From Sacculina carcini (taxonomy: Eukaryota > Arthropoda > Thecostraca > Sacculinidae), in contig OU696594.1 in the NCBI GenBank assembly GCA_916048095.2, positions 1,546,001 through 1,610,000 of the forward strand: a stretch of DNA of 64,000 bases. The letters run 5' to 3'. The position numbers and the translations under genes were made by a program. The notes below the pieces were generated by a model that was not told where the DNA came from, ran no database searches, and saw only the letters and a program-made list of their open reading frames with translations. Every line of letters starts with the position of its first letter. The first letter of the stretch is position 1. Below, in pieces: positions 1 through 10,935 of this stretch.

Positions 1-858
1 AGGTTGGATTTTTTTATATGTCTTTGTTTTTAATATTTCATGCAAAATGTACACGCTAGAGCAGAAGTTGAAAATCGTCCAACTCTGGTATGAAACAAAG
101 TCACCTACAGAAGTAGGCCGTCGGTTCAACACACACCAGGGATACAAATTCAAGTCTGATTGTGCAGCACTTACAAATTTGGAAATACAGAGGATTGTGC
201 TGCATTTTGAAAAGGAAAAGACCCTGGATAACGTCAACAAGCGAAGAAGTGGCCGGCGATCGATCGTCACTCCTGAGAAGCGGGAGCAGGTCCGTGAGTC
301 GGTGGTTAACAGTCCAAAGAAATCTTACCGAACCAGCGCTCAAAAATTGTCGCTCTCTCCAACTACGCTTTTGAGAGTTATGAAGAAGGACCAGAATCTG
401 TTCCCATTTAGCATTACAACTCACCATGTACTGCAGGAACAGGACAAAGAGAGGAGAATCGAGATGTGCGATTGGCTGAATGAAAAGCTCGAGCAAACTC
501 CCAACTGGCTCAATGACATTTGGTTTAGTGATGAAGCGCTCTTTCATCTTAATGGGGCTGTTAATAACCACAACAATGTGTCTTGGGGAGAAGAGAAGCC
601 AGAAGAAATGAGTGAGAAGCGCCTAAAAGGTCCGAAGGTCACTGCATTTCAAAAGTCGGCCAGAATTTCTGCATTCGCGTGAAAGCATGTTTTAATAGAA
701 ACGGTGCTCATATCGAACAGGTGGGCTACTAGAAGTTTGCTCAACTTTCAAACATAATCCAAACTTGTTGACTTTAAGAATCTCGAGTATTAAGCTGGTC
801 ATTCAAAATCTGTTTGAATAAAGACCAATGAAAGTAGTTACATTTTTGGAGCACCCTG
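1..858 (+). mobile_element. Tc1/mariner-type element, deletion derivative, copy A (5' end outside window)
   Basis: The right terminal inverted repeat lies at 834-858 and ends CCCTG, followed by a TA dinucleotide, as expected for Tc1/mariner insertion into TA. The second copy at 26259-27211 shows the matching left repeat, so this copy simply starts before the window. The element holds one short ORF (47-682). It is too short for a full mariner because the middle of the transposase is missing. Confidence 0.85.
47..682 (+). CDS. Truncated Tc1/mariner transposase, 211 aa (copy A)
   Basis: A complete mariner transposase would bind the element ends and cut and paste the DNA in the nucleus. The N-terminus (about residues 1-25, starting MYTLEQKLKIVQLW) looks like the helix-turn-helix of the DUF4817 type found before arthropod and other invertebrate mariner-like transposases. 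A second HTH-like segment around residues 75-110 (SYRTSAQ, LSLSPTTLLR) follows. The first catalytic Asp is in WFSDEALF at about residue 162. After KGPKVTA the ORF jumps directly to FQKSARISAFA and stops. The downstream DNA still encodes, in another frame, a family-like C-terminal piece (FNRNGAHIEQ). An internal deletion has therefore removed the second and third acidic residues. The product would be catalytically dead but might still bind DNA. It differs from copy B at only four residues. Confidence 0.8.
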   Translation: MYTLEQKLKIVQLWYETKSPTEVGRRFNTHQGYKFKSDCAALTNLEIQRIVLHFEKEKTLDNVNKRRSGRRSIVTPEKREQVRESVVNSPKKSYRTSAQKLSLSPTTLLRVMKKDQNLFPFSITTHHVLQEQDKERRIEMCDWLNEKLEQTPNWLNDIWFSDEALFHLNGAVNNHNNVSWGEEKPEEMSEKRLKGPKVTAFQKSARISAFA

Positions 859-884
859 TATATCGTACATACACGTTTATTCAC

Positions 885-1630
885 ACACACACACACACAC
901 GCTTTAATGTTGCATTGAATTGTGTATGTGAACACAGTTGACGCCCATCGTGCAGTGGTTCGTGAGGGATGGGACTGGAGGGAGGGGGGAATAGGCGCTT
1001 AATCCTACACGCGCACAAACAATGGGGGTAGACTGTGTGCGGTGGGGATGGCGGGGGTATTGCTGCAAAGAACACAAGCGTACACTGAAACACACACACT
1101 GAAACACACATACACTGAAACACACACACTGAAACACACATACTGAAACACACACACACTGAAACACACACACTGAAACACACACACACACACACTGAAA
1201 CACACACACACACACACATACACACACTGAAACACACACACACACACACACATACACACTGAAACACACTCACACACACACACACACACTGAAACACACA
1301 CACACACACACACACACAATGAAACAAACACTGAAACACACACACACACACACACAATGAAACAAACACTGAAACACACACACACACAATGAAACAAACA
1401 CTGAAACACACACACACACACAATGAAACAAACACTGAAACACACACACACACACAATGAAACAAACACTGAAACACACACACACACACAAACTGAAACA
1501 CAGACACACACACACACACACTGAAACAAACACACACACACACACTGAAACGCAGACACACATACATACGCACTGAAACAAACACACACACACACACTGA
1601 AACACATACACACATGCACATTTACATACT
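885..1630. repeat. Compound (CA)n / ACTGAAACAC microsatellite, copy A
   Basis: Starts as a short (CA)n at about 884-900. After a 180-bp non-repetitive spacer (902-1080) it becomes an array of CA runs broken every 10-30 bases by CTGAAA or ATGAAACAAACACTGAAA. Long open frames rich in Cys-Val on the minus strand are a by-product of the repeat and are not genes. Copy B has the same array at about 27234-27990 with different run lengths. Confidence 0.95.
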
Positions 1631-1649
1631 CACAAACACAAAAATGCAC

Positions 1650-1651
<2 letters not shown>

Positions 1652-1713
<62 letters not shown>

Positions 1714-1770
1714 CTGTGTTGTCTTTTCGTCTGTATGTTTGAATGTATGCCTGACTAAATGATGTGTATT

Positions 1771-1855
<85 letters not shown>

Positions 1856-1875
1856 CGAAAAGACAACACAGACAC
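1652..1875. repeat. Two (TA)n tracts with 27-bp inverted arms
   Basis: TA tracts at about 1653-1709 and 1773-1850. The 27 bases at 1710-1736 (starting GTGTCTGTGTTG) are the exact reverse complement of 1849-1875, so the second TA tract is enclosed by a perfect inverted repeat. The right arm belongs to the TG-rich tail of the neighbouring LINE. The left arm looks like a fold-back copy of it. Copy B has the same arrangement at 28103-28228. Confidence 0.9.
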
Positions 1876-2145
1876 ACAATACAACAGACATACAAGGATA
1901 TACACTCGACAACAAACTGACAAAGAACACAACACAACAGACACACAAACACAAACAGCAGAACTCAACGCAACAGACACAAACACAAACAGCAGAACTC
2001 AATATAACATACACACAAAGACACACATTCAAACAAACAGAAAGAGTAATAAACCCTACAGACATACAAACACAAACAAAATAACTCAACACAACACATA
2101 GACAGCATATAATCCGAAAACATACAAACACAACACCAGAAAACA

Positions 2146-2227
<82 letters not shown>

Positions 2228-2957
2228 AAACACACATGCACATAACAGAAAAAATTGCGAAACGATCAAACCTTATAATCACTACTAATTCGCGTATATA
2301 CAATATTATTAGACTATAATATGACTTAGTTAGAAAAAGATTCTCAATATGTTCTTTTAAAAGAGGTAGAGATTTGATTGAGCGTATTGAGGGCGAAAGC
2401 CTATTGTAGATACGTGGTCCAAAGATAAAGAAACAACGATTGTAGTGAGAATGCCTTGCTGAATATTACTGAAGATGAATGAGTTAACTGACTTGAAGGC
2501 AGCAGAGACAGTTGTATATCTACGAATGGAATAGATACGCCTGAGTTTAATTGTACAGCACCTGATAATGTCAGATATGTGTGAATCAAAAGAAAGAGAG
2601 CTATCGAGTATGATACCAAGACTACGTACAGAGCAGGATAGATGTATACTAAGAGAAGTAGTAATATTAGAAGATGGAAAGATAATATACTTAGTCTTAT
2701 CAGGATTAAGTTTGAGATGACGAGTGAACGCTCAACTTTCTATACCAAATAGGACAGAACTGACTGAACAGTGAGAAATACACGCAGACGATAGAAGGAT
2801 TTGAATGTCGTCAGCGAACATTTGGAAGGACAGATCGTGACGACGAATAACTTTCCCTATGGGGGTAAGATAGATATTGAAGAGGAGAGCGCCTAATACA
2901 AAACCTTGAGGTACACCACAAGTTAGTGGACAAGCCTACTACAAGAATCAGCGACAG
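1876..2957 (-). mobile_element. L2-like LINE, 3' fragment (copy A)
   Basis: Read on the minus strand, 2957-2270 encodes the late part of a reverse transcriptase: GVPQGFVLGALLFN, FADDIQILLSS, HLKLNPDKTKYIIF, then IRRIYSIRRY-like sequence. It is nearly colinear with the plus-strand element at 62000-63045. An intact FADD box is present, but the ORF has stops and a deletion that joins SFIFSNIQ to a segment corresponding to SHYNR. The TG-rich 3' UTR occupies 2260-1876, including a pure CA tract at 2147-2226. The 5' truncation point abuts another CA-rich stretch. Confidence 0.8.
2147..2226. repeat. (CA)n microsatellite in LINE 3' UTR
   Basis: About 40 uninterrupted CA dinucleotides inside the minus-strand LINE tail. 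The copy-B counterpart (28504-28556) is shorter, showing slippage since duplication. Confidence 0.95.
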
Positions 2958-3122
2958 ACACACACGCACACACACATGCACACAATCACACACTAACACG
3001 TACAGATACAATCACACACAATCACACATACACACATATATATACACATTACATTATGCAGCACACACATACACTTACAAACACACATACACACACGTAC
3101 AGAGGTTGTCTTTATATACATA
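2958..3122. repeat. CA-rich degenerate microsatellite
   Basis: ACACAC, ATCACACA and ATATAC repeats with no coding signal. They separate the LINE fragment from the Helitron-like 3' end at 3123. Repeated at 29289-29453 in copy B. Confidence 0.8.
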
Positions 3123-4601
3123 CTAGCATTAAAACCCGCCCGTTGTGCCGAGCAATTAATAACATGAAATTCATATTCAATTCATTGAAAAATATGGAAA
3201 ATTTAAAATGAAATAGGGTACACTCAAAAAAATATTAATCAATTGAAAATTTCAAGTTCAATTATTTTTATTTCGACAAAATATTTCCCCTCAGTCCGCC
3301 TTAGTAATTTTTACATCCGCCTGTCGTGCTGAATAATTCAGAACTCGAACACGAGCCGTTCTGGATCTTGAAGTCAAATCCATTGGTCTTGTGTATGAAT
3401 TAATTCTACAGAGGAAATTGAACGTTCTGTTGTCTCTAGTAGCTGCCTGCGGAGCATTTTTTATTAAAAAATACCTTTTTTAAAGGAACCATTTTAAAAA
3501 AATGAACTTGAAAATGGAAACACTTATTTTGATACCCGCCCGTGGTGCGGAAGGATTCATACAATAAAATTCATATTAAATCCATAAAATATAATTGATA
3601 GAAATTGAAAAGCAAAAAATTTCAGCAAAAAAGCAAAAATTTCATTTATTGCGACACTCATCCACTACGTGGTTTTTAGAAGCATCTTACAACATAGATA
3701 TATATAACAATAACTAAACGACAAATTATCCCAGGAGCCCCGGTCGCGTGCGCATAAATAGCTAGCTATATATATATATAAATAGCTAGCATAGCAATAA
3801 AAAGAAATAGAAAAGTCTAAATGAACCAATAGAAAAGTCTAAATGAACCAATAGAAAAGTCTAAATGTTAATATTTTTGTTCCTATTTTGACAAATATTA
3901 TCCCTCAACCCGCCTGATATATATATCTGCCCGTCGTGTGGTGTAATTCAGAACACAAACACGAAACGAACAATTAAAGATGATGAAATCTTTTCATAAG
4001 AATGTTTCCAAACTATATTTATTACTTAACATCATTCCCCAACTTCATTTGCTTAAGTACTATTTTAATTTTACCGCTATAATATTTATTGCTAAAATTT
4101 ATATATTTCCCGCTATCATTAAAACCCAATATAACCTGATTCAAACCTACCCAACCCAACCCAACCATCCAATCTTGACCGCACTCAGCCTAGTCTGATG
4201 TGATTTAACTTAATAGTTTGTGATAACAAAATATACTGATTCGATCATAATTTGTAATCAGAAGACTTATCTACCCCAGGGGTCCCAAACACGCGGCCCA
4301 CCAATACTTTTCTCTCAACCCGCCAATATAGTATCGGAACCAAACTGTAAGGCAGCTAAATTCCCTATTTGTAGCATAATGCGATATAATTATACACCAT
4401 TTAAGTCACATTTACATTAGTGAACACTGTTATCAAAACAATGAAACCTTCTGTCATCTCTATAATTCGAGATTTATGCTTCCGCTAAAACATCATATGA
4501 ATATAGTTGGCATTGCATGATATTACAACCCATATCCTTATGCAACTTAAGCGTATGCAGCTTGAAATTAAACCAATTAAATTACACTGTTACAAAATAT
4601 A
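3123..4601 (-). mobile_element. Helitron-like 3'-end modules, array (copy A, left part)
   Basis: On the minus strand the block ends GCACAACGGGCGGGTTT...GCTAG at 3123, the form of a Helitron 3' terminus (short GC-rich hairpin followed by CTAR). Diverged copies of the same module (plus-strand form CCCGCCCGTNGTGCGG followed by AATTCA or AATTAA) recur at about 3316, 3532 and 3920. Between them are AT-rich spacers with shared phrases such as AATAGAAAAGTCTAAAT and ATTTCCCTCAACCCGCC. No replicase or helicase ORF is present, so these are non-autonomous. Confidence 0.6.
3804..3868. repeat. 22-bp tandem repeat (three units in A, four in B)
   Basis: Unit GAACCAATAGAAAAGTCTAA plus AT, three units here and four at about 30112-30195 in copy B. 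The unit is part of the Helitron-like spacer. Confidence 0.85.
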
Positions 4602-4633
4602 ATATAACAGTTAATAAAATAATTACAAATAAA

Positions 4634-4935
4634 GTCCGCCTCGTAGCCGAGTGGCTAAGACGCACGCTCTGTGCACGAGAGGTCCAGGGTTCGATTCCCT
4701 GGCGAGGTGAAACGTTTGGGTCCGTTTCTGAAAGGGTAGCCCAATTGTCGCACTGCTGGTTTTGTGTGCGCGCAGCCGTGCAGTTTCTGTGCTGGCGGTG
4801 ACTGCAAAACCCGTGCGGCCGGACCTGCGGTGTGCCAGCCGGGGCCGTGAGGCTTTGCCCATGCATAAATTCACGCGAACATTAGCCTTTCCACTGCTGT
4901 GTTCAAATGCGTAAATTTATTATTATTATTACTGT
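4634..4935 (+). mobile_element. tRNA-derived SINE (tRNA-Ser/Leu-like head), only in copy A
   Basis: The head at about 4635-4710 can form a 7-bp acceptor stem (CGCCTCG with CGAGGTG, one G-T pair). It has an A box (TAGCCGAGTGGCTAAG) and a T arm with B box (GGTTCGATTCC), the pattern of pol III promoters in type II tRNAs. About 220 bp of unrelated GC-rich body and a (ATT)n tail (about 4916-4932) follow, which marks it as a SINE rather than a working tRNA gene. It sits in the block missing from copy B. Confidence 0.8.
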
Positions 4936-7330
4936 AAAATTCAGTAGTTTACCTTGTTCCCAGTAGCATTTTACCCGCCCGTCGTGCGGAAAAATTCATG
5001 TGTAAATATTGAGGACAATAAAGCCTTTCTATTCAGTATAGTGTAGCATTAATTAACTCTACGCAATAAAACCACTCCATCAATACTTAGAGCTAATATG
5101 ATGCATTCTTAATTGTGATTGGGCTTCAGTGAAATTAAATCAGTGTATAATCATGTGTAATCGCAAGTGCGCATAATAGCTGTCAAATTGACAACATGTC
5201 ATTTTGACGTTACACCGACGTAACTTACTTTAGGAACACTTTGGAAAATTAAAACCATTGGAACCCGTTTTACCCATTATAGCATTAAACCCGCCCGTCA
5301 TGAGGAACAATTCCTACAATAAAACTAATATTCAATTTATAAAGAAGTGATACAAATTAAAAAGAAAAAAGTAAACCCATTAAAAGTCTTATCTAATAGA
5401 AAAGTATGAAGGTGAATATTTTTTATATTTGGACAAAATATTTCCCTCAAATAGCGTCATATTTAAGTCAGCCCGTCGTACGGAAATATTCAGAACTTGA
5501 ACACGAAATAATGAAGAATGATGAAAAATGAAATATTTTCATCATGATGTTTCCAAAATATATGCATAACTTAACATCATTCCCCAACATCTTTTGCACA
5601 AGTACTCTTATACTTTTGCCAGTATAATATTTACCGCCAAAAAATTCATATACATACATTCATATACATTTATATACATACATTATATTACGCATTCATA
5701 TAAAACCCAATATAACCTGACCCAATCCTACCAAGCCCAACCCAACCATCCCATCTTATCGTATATCATCTCATCTTGTTTTAGTATCAAACACGTGGCC
5801 CACCAATAATGTTCTCGAATCCCGCCAATATAATATAGTAACCAAACTGTACGACAGATTAATTCACATCTATTGTATAATGCGATATAATTATATATTA
5901 TTTTATTCAAGTTCTCATCTAGCAGTTAAACCCGTCCGTATTGCGAAACAATTAATAAAACAAAGGATACCAATTGAAAAGTGTAAATGTAATGATTTTC
6001 AGCTTAATTTTGACAAAATTTTCCCTCATCCCGCCTCATATTTAAACCCACCCGTCGTGCGGGATAATTCAGAACTCGAACACGATTTGTTCTGGATCTT
6101 GAAGTCAACTCCGTTAGTTTTGTATATGAATTCATTATACACGGTGAAATTGAACGTTCTATTGACTATAAATGCTACCCGCGGGACATATTTATTTCAT
6201 AAAAATGATCCATCGTTTCGTTTACGTTTAAAATCCCTGATCTATATCATTGAGCCCGCTCAGTTATGTCACCTCGTATCCAAGCAAACACACACACACA
6301 TATTATTTATTTTATATATATAAATTTAAAGTCGCCCGTCGTGCGGAACAATTAATAAAATCTATTCATATTCAATCCATAAAATAAAATGAATACAAAT
6401 TAAAAAGCAAACAAATTAAAGCTGTAAATATTCTAACTAATAGCAAAGTCCAAATATGGATGTTTTTGTTTTAATTTTGACAGAATATTATCCCTCAACC
6501 CGCTTCATATTTAAACCTTCCCGTCGTGCGGAATAATTAAAAATTCAGACACGACAAAATTAAAATTGTCTAAATATTTTATCATAATGTTTCCAAAGTA
6601 TATTTATAAATCAACATCATCTAGCATTGTAACCAGCCCGTATAGCGGAACAATTAGAACAAAAAGTAATATTGAATTAATAAATATTGAATTAATAAAT
6701 ATTGAATTAATAAATATTGAATTAATAAATATTGAATTAATAAAATTAAACTAATACAAATTGAAAAATTAAAAAAGCAAACCCATAAAAAGTCTTAACC
6801 AATAGAAAAGTCTAAATATCAATGTGTTTATGTTAGATGTGTCAAAATATTTTTCCTCGAACAAGCTCGTATTTAAACCCGCCCGTCGTGCGGAACTATT
6901 AATGAAATATAATGAATCAAAAAGCAAAAAGCTTATCCAAAATATAAATATAAATTTGTAATTTCTTGTTTTAATTATTGACGAAGGTTTTTTCCTCAAC
7001 ACTGCTCAAGTTCACACCCATCCTTCGTGTGTAGTAATTCAGAAGTGTAACACTATCAAAACAATGCAACTTTCTGTCATCTCTATAATTCCAGGTTAAT
7101 GCTTCCGCTAAAACAGCATATACATATAGTTGGCATTACATGATATTGCAACCCATATCCTTATGCAACTTATGCTTATGCAACTTGAAATCAAACCAAT
7201 TAAATTACACAGTTAAATTCAGTAGTTTACTTTGTTCCCAGTAGCATTTTACCCGCCCGTCGTGCGAAACGTTATTGAGGACAATAAAGCCTTTATATTC
7301 AGTATAGTGTAGCATTAATTCAACTGTACG
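4936..7330 (-). mobile_element. Helitron-like 3'-end modules, array (A-only block)
   Basis: At least ten more copies of the CCCGCCCGTCGTGCGG-AATT module occur at about 4975, 5288, 5472, 5930, 6049, 6332, 6518, 6636, 6877, 7017 and 7252. They alternate between a form followed by ATTAATAAAA and a form followed by ATTCAGAACTCGAACACGA. Spacers of 110-450 bp are AT-rich and mutually similar. No coding function is visible; the short ORFs here are chance reads. Most of this block is deleted in copy B. Confidence 0.6.
6671..6745. repeat. 15-bp tandem repeat, five units
   Basis: Five near-perfect units of ATTGAATTAATAAAT inside the Helitron-like array. Translation gives a meaningless IELIN repeat. 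Confidence 0.9.
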
Positions 7331-7890
7331 CAATAAAACCAGACCATCCATGCTTGGAGCTAATATGATGCATTCGTAATTGTCATTGGGATTCAGTGAA
7401 ATTTAATCGGTGTATATTCCTCTGTAATCGCAAGTGCGCATAATAGCTGTCAAATTGGCAATATGTCCTATTGACTTTACACCGCCGTAACCTCCTTCAG
7501 ATACACTTTGGAAAATTACAAATTATACCGTATTGTAGATAATAAAATTTCTAGCACGATGGTATAATTAATTTTATGTGTAACAAATAGTTATTGAGAA
7601 ATGGTAGAAAATTGAATTAATTTTAGTCGCCCGGTGTTCAAGTGAAATTTTGGATGTATTTGAGAATTTTGCCAATTTTACACGTATTTTGTATCATTTG
7701 TGGGTATAAATTATAGCTTATCTTGTAGAACACAAAATTCTCGACACAGTAGTATATTCCTGTGTAATCGCAAGTGCGTAAATTGTGATTGGACTTCAGT
7801 GAAATTAAATCAATGTATATTCATGTGTAATCGCAAGTGCGCATAATAGCTGCCAAATTGGTAATATGTGCTTTTTTATTATTATTATTA
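7331..7890. mobile_element. Helitron-like internal unit (about 350 bp), copy A
   Basis: Contains the phrases TTTACACCGCCGTAA, ACACTTTGGAAAATTA, CTAGCACGATGGTATAA and GTCGCCCGGTG in fixed order. The same phrases occur three to four times in tandem at 14030-15350 and once at 58255-58545. It is therefore part of the same non-autonomous family. No ORF of note. Confidence 0.6.
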
Positions 7891-8220
7891 TTATCAATTA
7901 CAGGCAAATCCAGTAGCATGGGAAGAGTGCAAGCACTATTACCACCCTAAGGTGGCCCCATGTACCGGAAGCGCCCAAAAGATTCAGAGAGAAAGAGAGT
8001 TCGAAAAGAAAAAAGTCTAGAAATAGAGTTGGAATGAAAATAATAAATAAATAACAATAAATAATAAACCATCATCCGATAACAATCCATAATGTCACTC
8101 CGCCCACGTTCCTCAATAAATAATAACAATCAACAATAAATATGTGATTCAGTAAATAACAGCCATCAATTAATAAGAATAAATATGAATAAATAAGTAA
8201 TAAATAACAATCAAGAACAA
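7891..8220. other. No gene; A/T-rich simple sequence next to a LINE tail
   Basis: A (TAT)n run at 7876-7893, a short unique GC-richer piece (7900-7980) and AATAAATAA-type simple sequence. It probably belongs to the 3' tail of the minus-strand LINE to its right, but that boundary is not clear. Confidence 0.5.
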
Positions 8221-8221
8221 T

Positions 8222-8530
8222 AAATATGATTCAATAAGAAACATCCAACAATAAATATAAATATGATTCAATAAGTAACAACAACACAAATATATATGAT
8301 TCAATAAACAACAACACCAATAAATATGATTCAATAAACAACAACAACAATAAATATGATTCAATAAACAGCAACAACAATAAATATGATTTAATAAACA
8401 ACAACAACAATAAATATGATTCAATAAACAGCAACAGCAATAAATATGATTCAATAAACAACATCAACAATAAATATGATTCAATAAACAGCAACAACAA
8501 TAAATATGATTCAATAAACAACAACAGCCA
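8222..8530. repeat. 30-bp minisatellite at a LINE 3' end (copy A)
   Basis: About ten units of AATAAATATGATTCAATAAA followed by CAACAACAAC or CAGCAACAAC, strict period 30. Read on the minus strand it forms the far 3' region of the LINE at 8593-11258. Copy B is at 31836-32144. Confidence 0.9.
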
Positions 8531-8563
8531 ACACTAGTAAAAGTATAATTAAATAAATAACAA

Positions 8564-8616
8564 CAACCAATAATTATTGGTTGATATTATGACTATTTAT
8601 TATAATAAATAGTCAT
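8564..8616. repeat. Two adjacent perfect palindromes (20 bp and 28 bp)
   Basis: 8564-8583 (CAACCAATAATTATTGGTTG) and 8589-8616 (ATGACTATTTATTA and its complement) are both exact palindromes only five bases apart, just beyond the LINE coding end. Identical in copy B at 32178-32230. They could extrude cruciforms or fold in the 3' UTR RNA. Confidence 0.9.
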
Positions 8617-10935
8617 AAATAAAGAGTAAAATATGAATAAAAATATATAAATAGAAAAATAAATAACAATAAGCATGAATAAATAACAATAAATATGAAT
8701 AAATATACAATTAATAAGACTCAACAGTCGATTCCGCTCTTTCAGTAAAATTTCATTTACTTTGGCCTTGAATTTCTTCAAATTGTTCTGCGAGAAAGCC
8801 TCCTCCTTCAACGTGTTCCAAGTAGACACAGTGTCCGGAAGAAAGCAACGTTGGAATTGTTTGATACGACAACGAATTGGAGCCATGCACTGGGAATGCT
8901 GTCTGCATGTAAACCGTGTGCTTCTTGCTGCCACGAAATCATCAGGAATTGACTTGCTCATCGGATGATGGTCGTTGTGCTTGATCTTGTACAGCATGCA
9001 CACGCTGCTGACCTTTCGACGATGGCAAAGATCACCAAGAGCCAAGTCACCATAGAGGAACTTGCAAGTTCTAACAACTCTGTTGATGAGATTGAGGTGA
9101 CAATCCGCAGCAGAAGACCACACGGGGGCGCAGTACTCCAAAATTGGCAAAATGAAACAGCGAAAACAACTTTTTGATATTGTGCTGCTACCGAACATCC
9201 GATATGCCTTTCTTATAATTCCCAGTTTCCGCGATGCCGAACAAACTAGCTTCGGAATGTGACTCTCAAACGTCAGCTTTGAGTCTACATGTACTCCCAA
9301 CATTTTGAGCTCATCACACACGCTGAGTTGGGCTTCATTTATGAGGATAGCTCCATGTGAAGGCTGAACGGTACGTGACCTAGAAACCAGCAAGCATTTA
9401 GATTTCGAAGTGTTCAGCATCATATTCCACCTCTCATACCACTTCAGGACGCTGCTGAGACCGTCGTTGACCGTTTGACGCACCTGTGGTCTATCCGAAG
9501 GAGATGAAATTACAGCCATCAAGGTGATATCATCAGCTTATCCATATACAGGGTTGTGTGTGGTTGTGTAGAGGTCAGCGGTGTAAATGTTGAACAAAAT
9601 AGGACCCAACACACTTCCCTGCGGGACACCGGACACAATGCTCTGCCAGCCACTGCATGCTCCATCGATGGCAACACGTTGTACGCGATTGGAGAGAAAT
9701 TGATGCAAAACACTTAGCAAGCGGTCGCCGTCTCCAATGTTTCTAAGTTTTTGCAACAAGCCCTGGTGGCTCACACGGTCAAATGCTGCCGAGAAATCCA
9801 ACTGCACAATCCAGGCTTCACTGCCTTTGTCTAGCACTTGCTGGAGCACATGCGTGATAGTAAGCAGAGCGTCAGTCGTGCTGAGTTTTTTGCGGTATGC
9901 AAATTGGTTTTCCGGCAGCAGATTGTTGCTCTCCAGGTACTTGGACAGTCTGGAAGATATCAAGTGCTGGAATATTTTGGACAGAATCGGCGTAATTGAT
10001 ATCGGCCGGTAGTTTGCAACATCAGCTGAATTGGTTCCTTTTGGTATGGGCGTGATATTCGCTGCCCGCCAACATGATGGAAACGAACCAGTCTTCATCA
10101 AGCGCCTGAAAAGAGCACTGAGCTTCGGAGCTAGAGTATCTGCCGTGTTCTTGAAGAATAGCGGAAACATATTCAGAGGGTATGTTCCTCCGTGGGCATC
10201 AAGGTCTTTCATGAGATTCGCCACTTCTCTTGATCGGAAGACATTCGTTGGTGAACCAGGCTTTGTCATCAGAGCGAAAACGTAGTTTTTAGTAGGCACT
10301 CTCCTTGAGATGACATCGGTAATGTAGTTGTTCAATGCATCGATGGGGCATTCCTTCTGCTGCAGATTTGAAACTTTAATTGCTTTCAATTCATCATTCA
10401 CCTTCACCCAGTCAACATTGTTCTTCATGTGCACGAGCCTTGAAATCGTGTAAGGAGAAACCTTCTGTCTCAATGTCAACTTCACGGACAGCGACGAATG
10501 ATCTGAACTTCCTATTGGAGCTTTCACGTTTACACTCACGATATCTGAGACGTCTGTCATAACCAAGTCCAAACAGTTTCCCGCTTGATGTGTGGGACCG
10601 GACACCCTTTGGGAGCAGCCAGAAATGTAGCAGAAATCATATGCTGCTCTACCATGAGCGTATGTAGGACATGTCGACAAGAGCCACTCACGGTGATGGG
10701 CGTTCATGTCTCCCACAAATGCAAATGCTGACTTGGTGTCCTTCTCCTGAATTGTTGACATGGCTGACAAGAGACATTCGTAGATAGAGTCGTTTCTGTC
10801 TGGATTTCGGTAGGCTCCAAAGATGTAAAAATTCATCAAGGCGGTGTTGACACGCAGCAGCATAACTTCATGACAAGTGCAGTCGTGCGCTGTAATTCTC
10901 GTTGCTGAAAAGCCTTTGCGTACGTACACTGCCAT
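8593..10935 (-). pseudogene. LINE ORF2: AP endonuclease (late part) plus reverse transcriptase, broken (copy A)
   Basis: The intact enzyme would nick target DNA and reverse-transcribe its own RNA there. Read 10935 downward, the endonuclease gives MAVYVRKGFSATR, GDMNAHHREWL (Asp/Asn catalytic region) and GSSDHSSL (catalytic Asp-His). The RT follows: FRSREVANL, ANITPIPKGTN, NYRPISITPILSKIF, QLDFSAAFDRVSH (first catalytic Asp), SGVPQGSVLGPILFN, then PVYG. At 9535-9537 a TAA replaces the tyrosine of the YADD box. The same frame continues with ADDITLMAVISS and the thumb (LNTSKSKCLLVSR, LGVHVDSKLTF) to 8593. In copy A the 377-bp deletion fuses two frames, giving one 465-codon run with the RT start removed. 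No ORF1 is visible upstream. Confidence 0.8.

Noticed and set aside
101..571. 156-codon minus-strand ORF over the mariner transposase
   Set aside because: Antisense shadow; the plus frame has the HTH and WFSDEALF motifs.
881..1621. Long minus-strand ORFs rich in Cys-Val (also 27234-28634)
   Set aside because: They are translations of (CA)n repeats, open in all frames because the repeat lacks stops. There is no protein-like composition.
1764..2084. Tyr-Ile repeat ORFs over TA tracts (also 25328-25570 and 16087-16299)
   Set aside because: Translations of (TA)n only.
4634..4712. Functional tRNA gene
   Set aside because: The D-stem and anticodon region are irregular, and a SINE body with a (ATT)n tail follows directly.
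8170..8524. Regular repeat that might be taken for a CRISPR array
   Set aside because: Period is 30 bp with no spacers; units are contiguous. It is a minisatellite in eukaryotic repeat DNA.
9737..10562. Plus-strand ORFs over the LINE ORF2
   Set aside because: Shadows of the minus-strand endonuclease-RT frame.
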